The position numbers and the translations under genes are program-made. Below the pieces are notes generated by a model, which ran no database searches, was not told where the DNA came from, and worked only from the letters and a program-made list of their open reading frames with translations. From positions 1-64,000 of the forward strand of contig CAKQLF010000003.1 in the NCBI GenBank assembly GCA_934254585.1: DNA of 64,000 nucleotides. The letters run 5' to 3'. Below are positions 24,594 through 33,800 of the stretch, one piece after another. Position 1 is the first letter of the stretch. Each line of letters starts with the position of its first letter. Source of the DNA: an uncultured Alphaproteobacteria bacterium (GTDB lineage: Bacteria > Pseudomonadota > Alphaproteobacteria > RF32 > CAG-239).

Positions 24594-25565
24594 ATGACAA
24601 AAGAGAGGATTCTGGTTATTGGCGGCGCGGGATATATCGGTAGTCACGTTGTACGGGCTTTGCTTGCCGAAAATTATGCCGTGACGGTCTACGATAATCT
24701 TTCCACCGGTCAGTCTTGCAATTTATTTTCGCAGGCCGAATTTGTGCAAGGTGATATTCTCGATTCGGAACACTTAGAAAAAGTGATGAGCCAAAAATTT
24801 TCTGCGGTAGTGCATTTGGCTGCCAAAAAAGCGGTTGGTGAGTCGATGGAAAATCCGCAATTGTATTCTCAAAACAACATTTCCGGTTCAATTAATATTT
24901 TTAATGCTATGCTGAACAGCGGCGTTAAAAACGTAGTTTTTTCTTCAACTTCTGCTGTTTACGGCATTCCGCAATATTTGCCGCTTGATGAAAATCACCC
25001 GCTCAATCCGCTTAGTTTTTATGGTTATACCAAGATGGCTATTGAGCAAGTTATGGAATGGTACAGTCGAATTAAAGATTTTCACTATGTGGCTTTGCGT
25101 TATTTTAATGCGGTTGGCTATGCGGCGGACGGCAGTATTCGCGGCAAGGAAAAAAATCCGCAAAATTTGTTGCCGCTGATAATGGAAGTAGCCAAAGGCG
25201 AAAGAGAAAAATTGTATGTTTTCGGCAATGACTATAATACGCCGGACGGAACTTGTATAAGAGATTACATTCATGTTGAAGATTTGGCAAGAGCGCATGT
25301 TTTGGCAATTGAAAAGTTGTTAAAAGATGGTGATTCGCAAGTTATTAATCTGGGAACCGAAAAAGGTACGTCTGTTTTGGATATCATTAAATCCGTGGAA
25401 CGGGTAAGCGGCAAAAAAATTAATTATGATTTTGCGCCTCGCCGTGCCGGAGATCCGGAAAACGTGGTGGCTACCAGTGCTAAAGCCGCAAAAGTTTTAG
25501 GCTGGCAGGCACAATATAAAAATATTGATGAAATTGTTAGAACTGTTTGGAATTTGGAAAAATAA
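24594..25565 (+). CDS. galE: UDP-glucose 4-epimerase
   Basis: 323 residues from ATG 24594, chosen because AGGGGAG precedes it and the NAD-binding start ILVIGGAGYIGSHVV follows. Catalytic Tyr-x3-Lys is in YGYTKMAIEQ with the upstream serine in SSTSAVYG. GalE interconverts UDP-glucose and UDP-galactose (or the N-acetyl forms) for surface glycans. The TerC gene starts on the next base after its stop. Confidence 0.95.
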   Translation: MTKERILVIGGAGYIGSHVVRALLAENYAVTVYDNLSTGQSCNLFSQAEFVQGDILDSEHLEKVMSQKFSAVVHLAAKKAVGESMENPQLYSQNNISGSINIFNAMLNSGVKNVVFSSTSAVYGIPQYLPLDENHPLNPLSFYGYTKMAIEQVMEWYSRIKDFHYVALRYFNAVGYAADGSIRGKEKNPQNLLPLIMEVAKGEREKLYVFGNDYNTPDGTCIRDYIHVEDLARAHVLAIEKLLKDGDSQVINLGTEKGTSVLDIIKSVERVSGKKINYDFAPRRAGDPENVVATSAKAAKVLGWQAQYKNIDEIVRTVWNLEK

Positions 25566-26522
25566 ATGGAAGATATTATACAAAGTTTTACGCACCATCA
25601 GGCAATGTCTCAGTCTTTATTGTGGGTAAGTTTCGGTGTTTGCGTGCTTCTGCTTTTAGCGGCAGATTTGTTTTGGTTTAATCGTAAAAATGAAGAACCG
25701 CATTTTTGGCACACCTTATGGATTTGTGTGGCATACATTGTTGTGGCCTTCTTGTTCGGCTTGTTTGTGATGTATGAAGACGGCGTCAAAAAAGGAATGG
25801 ATTATTTTACGGGCTATTTGTTGGAAAAAAGCCTGTCGATGGACAATATTTTTGTGATGTCTATGATTTTTGCGGCGTTGGGCGTGCCAAAGATGTATCA
25901 GCATCGTGTCTTGTTTTGGGGAATTTTAGGCGCGTTGGTAATGCGTGGAATTTTAATTGGCATTGGTGATGCGTTGGTTGTAAAATTTCATTGGATTCTA
26001 TATATTTTCTCGGCATTTCTTATTTATACCGGAGCCAAAATGTTGGTGATTAAAGAGGAAGAGCAGGGCAATATTAAAGACACAAAATTATACAAATGGC
26101 TGTCAAAGTTTTTTCACGTCACTCACGAAATTCACGGCGAGCACTTTTTCTATAAAAAAGACGGAAAACACTATATAACGCCGTTGTTTTTTGCCTTGGT
26201 GATTATTGAAACAATGGATGTTGTGTTTGCACTTGACAGTATTCCGGCGATTTTCTTAGTCACAACTGATGTGTATATTGTTTATACAAGTAATATTTTT
26301 GCCATTTTGGGCTTGCGCGCGCTTTATTTTCTGTTAGCGGCAATAATTAATAAGTTTGTGTATCTTAAACCGGCAATTTCCATTATTTTAATTTTTATCG
26401 GTATAAAAATTTTCTTGCCGAAGATAGGAATTGAAGTGGAAGAGTGGCAATCTTTAAGCGTGACCCTTGGTTTGTTGACCGGCGGTATGTTGCTTTCTGT
26501 TTTTAGAAAAAAGGAAAATTAA
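25566..26522 (+). CDS. TerC/Alx-family integral membrane protein
   Basis: 318 residues with about nine hydrophobic segments. Both family motifs are present: LEKSLSMDNIFVMSMIFAAL near 90 and the later FALDSIPAIFLVTTD..IVYTSNIFAILGLRALYF. TerC/Alx proteins are linked to manganese export and tellurite or pH stress; the buried acidic residues in the motifs fit a metal path. It is translationally adjacent to galE (no gap). The substrate here is inferred. Confidence 0.9.
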   Translation: MEDIIQSFTHHQAMSQSLLWVSFGVCVLLLLAADLFWFNRKNEEPHFWHTLWICVAYIVVAFLFGLFVMYEDGVKKGMDYFTGYLLEKSLSMDNIFVMSMIFAALGVPKMYQHRVLFWGILGALVMRGILIGIGDALVVKFHWILYIFSAFLIYTGAKMLVIKEEEQGNIKDTKLYKWLSKFFHVTHEIHGEHFFYKKDGKHYITPLFFALVIIETMDVVFALDSIPAIFLVTTDVYIVYTSNIFAILGLRALYFLLAAIINKFVYLKPAISIILIFIGIKIFLPKIGIEVEEWQSLSVTLGLLTGGMLLSVFRKKEN

Positions 26523-26525
26523 TTT

Positions 26526-27083
26526 ATGGACGATAATAAAGTTTATTTGAGTTTTGGCCGTCACGGACGCTATGGCGCACACACGGCGATTGAACATACC
26601 AGTATGTTGGAAGCTTATTTAAGCGGAAGAAATTTGTCCGCAAAATTGCCGGAATGTCAGACTGTTTTTTATTCTCCGATTCCTCGTGCGGTGCAAACAG
26701 CTAAATTCAGAGGTTTGGGGTTGGGGTGTCGTCGTTTTTCGGCTCAAGAAGCTCTGAAGGAAGAAACAGCGACATTTACGATTCGTCAACTGGTGAATAG
26801 TGTTATCCAAAGCGCGGAGCCTGAAGAACGCCATTTTCACTTTGTGACACATCAGCCGGTGATAGAAAAACTGGGCTTACCGGAGTTGGATACTTGTGGT
26901 ATTTGTATTTGTGCGGCCGACAGTTGGGCTGATATGCTGAGTGAAAACTATGAAGTAAGCCGTTGGCCGGCTCCGACGATCGATGAAATGCACTCGTTGC
27001 TGCAGGCTGTGCGTATAGAACCTGAAGATTTAGAAAAATTCAGTCCGGACGGTGTGTATAGCGCATTAAGCCGAATAAAATAA
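26526..27083 (+). CDS. Histidine-phosphatase-superfamily-like protein
   Basis: 185 residues. FGRHGRYG near 11 matches the RHG motif with the phosphorylated histidine, YSPIPRAVQTAKF matches the SP..R..QTA motif and FVTHQPVIE supplies the second histidine. This places it in the phosphoglycerate-mutase-like superfamily, with an atypically short N-terminus before RHG. The substrate is unknown. It follows the TerC gene by 3 bases. Confidence 0.7.
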   Translation: MDDNKVYLSFGRHGRYGAHTAIEHTSMLEAYLSGRNLSAKLPECQTVFYSPIPRAVQTAKFRGLGLGCRRFSAQEALKEETATFTIRQLVNSVIQSAEPEERHFHFVTHQPVIEKLGLPELDTCGICICAADSWADMLSENYEVSRWPAPTIDEMHSLLQAVRIEPEDLEKFSPDGVYSALSRIK

Positions 27084-27101
27084 TTTTTTGTATAAAAAAA
27101 T

Positions 27102-27142
27102 AATATGGTTCAGATTAATACAGTAATCTAACCATATTTTTT
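27102..27142 (+). terminator. Terminator of galE-terC-phosphatase
   Basis: AATATGGTT/AACCATATT, with inner AGATT/AATCT pairing, followed by TTTTTTG. It marks the end of host-like sequence before the island. Confidence 0.85.
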
Positions 27143-27562
27143 GTCAAAAAAAGCCAAAAAAAATCAGCTAATAATCTTGATTCTTAAAAAAATATATGCT
27201 AAATTAAAACTGTATAAAAAATTATCTTTGGTTGCTATTAATTAATTATTAATGAGAAAAGAAAATTCAGTCTGTTTTTATTAATGAGCTGCTGTATTTT
27301 TCTTATTCCGAAGATAAATTTGAGTTTTTTCCTTCTGTACACGAATATGTATAGATTAATATATATCTACTTGAGAGTTAGTCTGCTTGAGTAGCCTGTT
27401 TTCTTTTGCAGAAAACATTTTGACTGTTAGTGTGATGATAGAAAAGGTTTCTCTATTGTTGCATTGACCTGTTTGTTATTAATGAACAGAAAAATGTTTT
27501 CTTGTTATAAGGGAACATATTAAAAGAAACCAAATTGTATAAAATATAAAAAATTTAGAGTT
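27143..27562 (+). promoter_or_regulatory. Long AT-rich 5' region of the first island lipoprotein
   Basis: About 420 bases without a gene. TATCTTTG at 27223-27230 matches the Bacteroidota -7 box TAnnTTTG, though no clear -33 TTTG was found. GAAAACATTTTGAC (27411-27424) recurs as GAAAACATTTGAC upstream of the second lipoprotein. No Shine-Dalgarno sequence precedes the ATG; the context is AT-rich (TTTAGAGTTATG), as in Bacteroidota. Confidence 0.4.
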
Positions 27563-29818
27563 ATGCGTAATTTAGTTAATTTCGTAGTCGTTATCGTTGT
27601 TGTTGTTGTATCTTCAGTTTTGGGTGCTTGCACTCAGGAAGAGGTTGTGAACACTTTGTCTAAGTCTACTGTACCTGATACAGTTGTCACAGGTCGCCGC
27701 GTTATCAATACTCTTCAGCACGATGTTGTTGAGAGTGGTGACAAGGCTACAGATAATATGACCGCAACCGCAACCATCGAAGACCTTAAAGATGGTAATG
27801 TAGATTATACCAGAGATGTAACTGCAAATCCTAAGATGAATGCAGCTATTTTCTGTGTTAAAGATAATTATACAATCACCGAAAGTGAAATTAATTGCTC
27901 TGTTGTGTCAACAAATATTCTCAGAAATCAGAAGGTTAATAATCTTTCTGATGGTATGGGTAAAGAAGTTACCGACACAGTGGTTATCACTATTTCAGAT
28001 GGTCAAATTGTAAAATTACCTTCTACTATCACAAGTTTTAAGGGCTATGATGGCAGCAACTATTTCGATTTTGGTACACTTGAGTTGAAAGACGCAAAGT
28101 GTGTCAGCATTGAGAATAGTGATCGTTCAATGACTCGCTCTACTTATGTAAAGCAGACATTGAACACCCGTTACACTGTTGATTTGTTCTATTCTGAAAA
28201 GAATACAAACAAGGATACTACTATCGTTGTTCGTTTGATGACTATGGCTACTCGCCGTGTCATTGCTAATGATGAGATTGATACCGTTAAGGTTGAGAAC
28301 AAGAATCGCGTTGTTATTGACGAGAACACAGAGAAAGTTTCTTTCGACGAGGTTATCGTTATGAAGAGCGGCGAAACAGTTTCAAACTCTAAGTCAATGA
28401 TTTTGAACCGCGAGTTCAAGGGCATCGACGCTTATGAGAAAATTGTAAAGTCTTTCGCTTTCAATCTTGCAAATGTAAACGGTATTGTTAACGGTACCGA
28501 TAAGGAGATAAAGAATGTTGACGGTTGGACTGTTTATGGTAAAACCGACAAGTATTCTGCAAATATCAGCAATGGTGTTGCAGCAGATGCTTTTGCAACA
28601 GCTTACACTCTTTATCACGAGCGCGCTAGCTACAAGGACTCTAACGTTGAAGTAGTATTTGACTACGAAGATGTTAAAGTTTCTGAGGCTAAAAATGAAG
28701 TTGTTTTTGCCACAACAGACAAGTCTGGTTATGACAAGAACATTTACAATAACGAGATCGCTACCAGCTACATTGGTTATACTCAGAATATTGCTGAAGA
28801 GGTATATCTTTATAAGATGGCTCGTGCAATTTCTGGTTATGATTTCCGCGACGCACAGCTTGTTATCAATAATAACAATGTTGTTGCCAGCTTGATTTTT
28901 GTAACAAAGTATAACGATGGTACAGAAACCTCTGAGAATGTTAGCAAAACTTTTGCTCGCTCTTTGACTTGCACTAGCAACTGGAAGGCTTATGAGAACA
29001 GCTCTAAGCAGTTTACTCATATGCTTAACGTAAAGCTTGCCGGTACAGACAAGAAGAACGACGGAGCTTGGTCTTGGAACGAGGAAACTCGCAACATCAC
29101 CAACTTTGCTGATCTTGAGGCTTCTACTCAGACAAACTCTTGGGTTTCAGTTGACCCTAACGCTATCACTTATACACGCAATGGCCAGACTTATAAGTTT
29201 GACGTTGTTGAGTTTGGTGCTAACGATAAGGATGGTGAGGTAACACTCACTTCTGAAACTGAAGAAGCTGTTGTTTACAACTACGCTGCTACCGTAACCG
29301 TATCTTTTGGTAACAACACTGTTTCAAGCGTTGCTCCTGGTATGATTACTGTTGCTAAGCCTTGGACTCCTGATTTTCCTGCAGAGTGGGGTAAGTTTGT
29401 TGCCGCTACAAGCACTGTTGCTTGCAACGAAAACACAACAGACTGGGTTTATACTTGGTCACTTCACTTCGAAAATGGAACTCTTCCGGTGGTTGTAGGC
29501 AAGAATTCTGCTGACGCTACTATCGACCAGTCGCTCTTTGAATATGACACCAACGCAAAGTTGAATGGTGCTGCATTTGTAAAGGGTCGCTGGATTAACG
29601 CTATTGCTTCTGACACTCAGTATTATATGCTCTGGTGCAACACTAACGGTGTGGCTCAGAATAGTATGATATATGAAACAGCTACAATGTGGAAGTGGAA
29701 CAATGGTAAGAACTCTGTTTTCACCAGTGATTTCAGTTTCAGCGTTGAGAACGATGGTAAAGTTCTTAAGGTTAAGAAGAATGGTGCCGACTTTGCAACT
29801 TATAAGGCTGCTAAGTAA
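27563..29818 (+). CDS. Modular surface lipoprotein, one ~180-residue module (Bacteroidota-like)
   Basis: 751 residues. A hydrophobic stretch (FVVVIVVVVVSSVLGAC) ends in a lipobox; after the cysteine, TQEE resembles a Bacteroidota lipoprotein export tag. Residues ~30-430 form an N-terminal domain shared with the lipoprotein at 30881. One ~180-residue module begins at GYDFRDAQLVI and ends GNNTVSSVAPG. The last ~150 residues, from TPDFPAEWGKF, are nearly identical to the other lipoprotein's end. Function unknown. Codons favour AAG, GAG and GAC, unlike the flanking genes, which favour AAA and GAA. There is no ribosome binding site. All this points to transfer from Bacteroidota, or to a mis-assembly. 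Confidence 0.75.
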   Translation: MRNLVNFVVVIVVVVVSSVLGACTQEEVVNTLSKSTVPDTVVTGRRVINTLQHDVVESGDKATDNMTATATIEDLKDGNVDYTRDVTANPKMNAAIFCVKDNYTITESEINCSVVSTNILRNQKVNNLSDGMGKEVTDTVVITISDGQIVKLPSTITSFKGYDGSNYFDFGTLELKDAKCVSIENSDRSMTRSTYVKQTLNTRYTVDLFYSEKNTNKDTTIVVRLMTMATRRVIANDEIDTVKVENKNRVVIDENTEKVSFDEVIVMKSGETVSNSKSMILNREFKGIDAYEKIVKSFAFNLANVNGIVNGTDKEIKNVDGWTVYGKTDKYSANISNGVAADAFATAYTLYHERASYKDSNVEVVFDYEDVKVSEAKNEVVFATTDKSGYDKNIYNNEIATSYIGYTQNIAEEVYLYKMARAISGYDFRDAQLVINNNNVVASLIFVTKYNDGTETSENVSKTFARSLTCTSNWKAYENSSKQFTHMLNVKLAGTDKKNDGAWSWNEETRNITNFADLEASTQTNSWVSVDPNAITYTRNGQTYKFDVVEFGANDKDGEVTLTSETEEAVVYNYAATVTVSFGNNTVSSVAPGMITVAKPWTPDFPAEWGKFVAATSTVACNENTTDWVYTWSLHFENGTLPVVVGKNSADATIDQSLFEYDTNAKLNGAAFVKGRWINAIASDTQYYMLWCNTNGVAQNSMIYETATMWKWNNGKNSVFTSDFSFSVENDGKVLKVKKNGADFATYKAAK

Positions 29819-29951
29819 GGACTGTTTTTTTCGACTTACTTTTTAGATTTTTTTACAAGGTTTCCTATTCGGGACATCTTTCATTTTTTTATATTAACTT
29901 GGGAGGACAAGGAACAACATTTCTTGTCTTCCCGCAAAATTTGAATTTATT

Positions 29952-30752
29952 ATGAAGAATATTAAGAATATCGTGCTTGGTGCTATTGCTATATTTACAA
30001 CAAACGTTGTTAACGCACAAACCGTAGTAAAGGACACTACTAACATTTCTGATTTCGGATATGTTAATGCTGTTCACGCAAGAACTGCAAATTATGACTA
30101 TCGATCTGTAGAGGTTGAGGGTCGCAAAGTTCTTCTTGAAACTGCTCCTAACTCAGGTTTGGAAATTGGCGCAACAGTAGGCGGTGATTACTTTAATGGT
30201 ATGATGACTCCCACAGTTGGTGGTGAGCTCGGATATCACGGAAAGCGTTTCAGCTTTGCTGCTAATGCCAATTTTGGTATAAGTGAGTATAACAAAGATT
30301 CGGATAAGGCCGGTCAGAAGTATCTTATGACAAACTTTGGTTTAGATGCCGGAGTTCGTTTGTTTGATCTTCCTAGCCGTTATCTCCATCAAAAAGAGGT
30401 ATGGCTTATCGGTTCATTCGGCTACAAGGTTCGCAAGAATTTTAATATGTACACCGAGAACGGTTATGACGGTGACCTTACCGTTGAAGTTAAGGGTTCT
30501 ACAATGACCTTTGGAGGCGGCGTTCGCGTTGACTTCAAGAATTATATGAAGCGCAATAACATTTATGTTAAGGCACTTGTATATACAGGTCAGGAATACT
30601 TTTACAATGGTTCTGAGGAGCGTATCGGTGCTTCTATAACTCTTGGTTGGAATTTTGTTCTGGGCAAGAAGAATTATAACGAAAAGGCTATCAATAGTCT
30701 TTTTGGTAGTAAGGCAAGTTATAAGAATGCTGTACGCGCAGCTCGTCGATAG
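29952..30752 (+). CDS. Outer-membrane beta-barrel-like protein (Bacteroidota-like)
   Basis: 266 residues with signal peptide MKNIKNIVLGAIAIFTTNVVNAQ. The mature part has repeated amphipathic strands (LEIGATVGGDYFNG, LGYHGKRFSFAANANFG, YVKALVYTGQEYF, IGASITLGWNF), fitting a small barrel that ends before a basic C-terminal tail (KNAVRAARR). Codon use and the lack of a ribosome binding site match the preceding lipoprotein, 133 bases upstream on the same strand, so they are probably one transcript. It may anchor or export the lipoprotein; that is speculation. Confidence 0.7.
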   Translation: MKNIKNIVLGAIAIFTTNVVNAQTVVKDTTNISDFGYVNAVHARTANYDYRSVEVEGRKVLLETAPNSGLEIGATVGGDYFNGMMTPTVGGELGYHGKRFSFAANANFGISEYNKDSDKAGQKYLMTNFGLDAGVRLFDLPSRYLHQKEVWLIGSFGYKVRKNFNMYTENGYDGDLTVEVKGSTMTFGGGVRVDFKNYMKRNNIYVKALVYTGQEYFYNGSEERIGASITLGWNFVLGKKNYNEKAINSLFGSKASYKNAVRAARR

Positions 30753-30788
30753 TTTGTGTTGATTTTCTTTTCATAAATATTATTGTTG

Positions 30789-30826
30789 GCAGTGTTTTCC
30801 TTTTTAGGAAAGCACTGCTTTTTTTT
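30789..30826 (+). terminator. Terminator of the island plus-strand genes
   Basis: GCAGTG.TTTCCT / AGGAAA.CACTGC stem with a short loop, followed by a run of eight T. Confidence 0.85.
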
Positions 30827-30833
30827 GTGTATA

Positions 30834-30872
30834 AAAAAACAGCTTCCTTTTTTAAAGGAAACTGCTTTTTTT
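30834..30872. terminator. Bidirectional terminator at the lipoprotein convergence
   Basis: CAG.TTCCTTT/AAAGGAA.CTG with A and T runs on both sides. It can end the minus-strand lipoprotein gene and back up the plus-strand terminator just before it. Confidence 0.8.
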
Positions 30873-30880
30873 AAAGATGT

Positions 30881-33800
30881 TTATTTAGCTGCTTTGTAAC
30901 GAGCAAAGTTAGCACCGTTCTTCTTTATCACCAGCACCGAACCATCGTTCTCAACACTAAAGCTGAAAGCATTGGTGAAAACAGAGTTCTTACCACTGTT
31001 CCACTTCCACATTGTAGCTGTTTCATATATCATACTATTCTGAGCCACACCGTTAGTGTTGCACCAGAGCATATAATATTGAGTGTCAGAGGCAATAGCA
31101 TTAATCCAGCGACCCTTTACAAATGTAGCACCGTTCAGCTTTGCGTTGGTGTCATACTCAAAAAGAGCCGGATTTATTGTTGCAGAGCTTGCGTTTTTAT
31201 CAACGATTACCGGCAATGTTCCCTTTTCGAAGTGAAGTGACCAGGTATAAACCCAATCGGTAGCGTTTTCGTTGCAAGCAACAGTGCTTGTGGCCGAAAC
31301 AAACTTACCCCACTCTATAGGAAAATCGGGAGTCCAAGGCTTGTTTACAATAATTGTTCCAGGGGCAAAACCGCTAAAGGTGTTGCTGCCGAATGAAACA
31401 TTTACCTTATCCTGATAGCCGTAACTTGTCGCTTCATCGTCGTCCGCAATCACCGAAACATTCGCGCCGTTTTCTTGAACATCAAAGTTCAGCATATCAA
31501 ACTTATAGGTTTGACCGTCACGGGTGTAAGCAATTGAATTAGGGTCAACTGACTTCCACTTATTATTCTGTGACGAGGCATTGAGTGTAACCGGTGTGGT
31601 AATTGAGCGAGTTTCATTAACAAAACTCCAGAAACCATCTGTCTTGCTGTCTGAACTCAAAAGAGAAACAGAGGCCGAACCTGTGTTTTGATTAGCGTTG
31701 GCTTCCACAGTTTTCCAGTTTGATTCGGTTGAGAACAATCTCTGGAAAATATGACTTGCCGTTTCCGCTTTTTCCATACCGTTGGAGTATTTTGTCACAA
31801 AAACAAGCTCAGCTTTTACATTGCTGTCAAATACAGTTAAATTGGCACTTCTAAATTCATAACCTATAATGGTTACGGCGGTGAGAATTTTACCTGTAGC
31901 CGAACTTCTAACGGTGTTGTCGCCAAAAGAAATAGCCACATTATCAACATAGCTGTAAACCATTTGGGTTTCGGTTTGGCTCAAGAGTTCTACCTTAGAG
32001 TTTAACTCGTTGGCCGAAAGAGGTATTTTACCAAATTCATAGCTTTTACCATTGCGGGTATAAACTATACTGTTTGGTACAACGGCCTCCCAACCATTGG
32101 TTTGCGTGTCCATTAAGCCACTGAAACTGGCCTGAGTAGTGATGTTATAAGTTTCCTTGTCATAAGACCAGAAACCATCAGTTCTCTTGTCGGAGTTTTT
32201 AAGCTCTGATTCGGCCAAAGATGTGAGCGGATTGTTGTTGGTGGTGTTGACAGTCCAATCAGTATAACATCTGGTTGAACGGGGAAAACTCTTCACAACA
32301 TTTTCGGTTGTTTCTGTTCCGTCATTGTATTTTGTTACAAAAATCAAAGATGCTGTAACCTCGTTATCCGTGATGGTTAGTTTACCATTGCGAAATTCAA
32401 AGTCCGTAGCTTCTTTGTCGTTTTGCACCAAAATTTTTCCGGGGGCAGAGCTGGAAACAGTGTTTTCACCAAACAAAACGTTAATTTTGTTGGCGTAAGT
32501 GTATGTTTCGCTTAAACCGTTTTTGTTAGCCAAAGTTGCCTCCGCGCTAACATAAGCCACATCAAATTTCAGTTTCATAAACTCATGAGTCAGGCCATTG
32601 CGACTAAAGACTATAGAGTTAGGAACAACGGCAGTCCAACTGTTTTCTTGCGCCGAAGTATTTAAGGAAGCAATAGCTGTAATAGTTCTTGTTTCCTTCA
32701 TATAAGACCAATTGCCATCAAGAACCACCTCAGATTTGCTGAGCGAAAAAGTCGGCGCAGCAGTTGTCTGATTGGCGTTTTTTTCGTTGGCAGTCCAGTT
32801 TGTGGTGCAAACGAGTGAACGCGGAATGGTTTTGGTGACAGTTTCGGTATTTTCGGTGCCGTCAAGATATTTAGTGACAAAAGTCAAAGAGGCAACAACA
32901 TTATTGTCATTAACCACCAATTTTTCGTCACGCACTTCATAACCAACCACGGATTTGCCGTCAATCTCAAGAGTTCCCGGAGCGGTGGTGTTAATGGTAT
33001 TATCACCAAAAGTCACCTCCAAATTATCGGTATACTTATAAGTTGAAACAGCATTTTCGGTGTTTGAAACAGACAAATCATCTCCCAAATGAGCCGCCTT
33101 AAATTCGATAGTTTCAAATTTATAGCTGCGTCCGTTGCGGGTATAGATGATATTGTTAGGGTCAACCGAGGTCCAACTGTTTACCTGCTTTGAAGAAGCC
33201 AACTGAACATTTGTGGTGAGGATTCTGGTCTCTTTAACAAAGGACCAATAACCATCACTTTGCGAATTGGCTGACTGCAAAGAAACAGAAACGTCACCGG
33301 TTTGGTGGTCGGTTAGGGTTTCTTTGGCTTTCCAATCAGTTGTACAAATCAAAGAGCGGGCAAATTCCTTGGATTCGGTGTGCAGTTCTTCCGTGCCGTC
33401 CGTATATTCCACTACATAAACCAAAGAAGCGACAACTTTATTGTCAAAAACCTCAAGTTTAGCGTCGCGGAACTCATAACCTGCAATCACTTTGGCAATT
33501 TTGTAAAGGTTTACCTTTTCAGAAATGTCGTGAACATAGGTCATATACGAAGCTTTTACGGCATTATTGAAAACCGATTTGTCGTAACCCTCTTTGTCGG
33601 AAACTGCGGCGGAAACATTGTTTGAAACTTCGGAAACTTTAATATCTTCAAAGTCAAAAACAACTTCCAAAAACGCGTCCTGATAAGTGGTTCTCTCGTG
33701 ATAAAGAGTATAGTCTGTAACAATTAATTCTTCGGCTATTTGGTTTGAAATATCTGAAGAATACTTGTTTGTGCGACCATAAACCGTCCAATTGTTTTCA

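Noticed and set aside
27563..30752. Conjugative element or prophage as carrier of the island
   Set aside because: No integrase, relaxase, transposase or phage gene and no flanking direct repeats could be seen.
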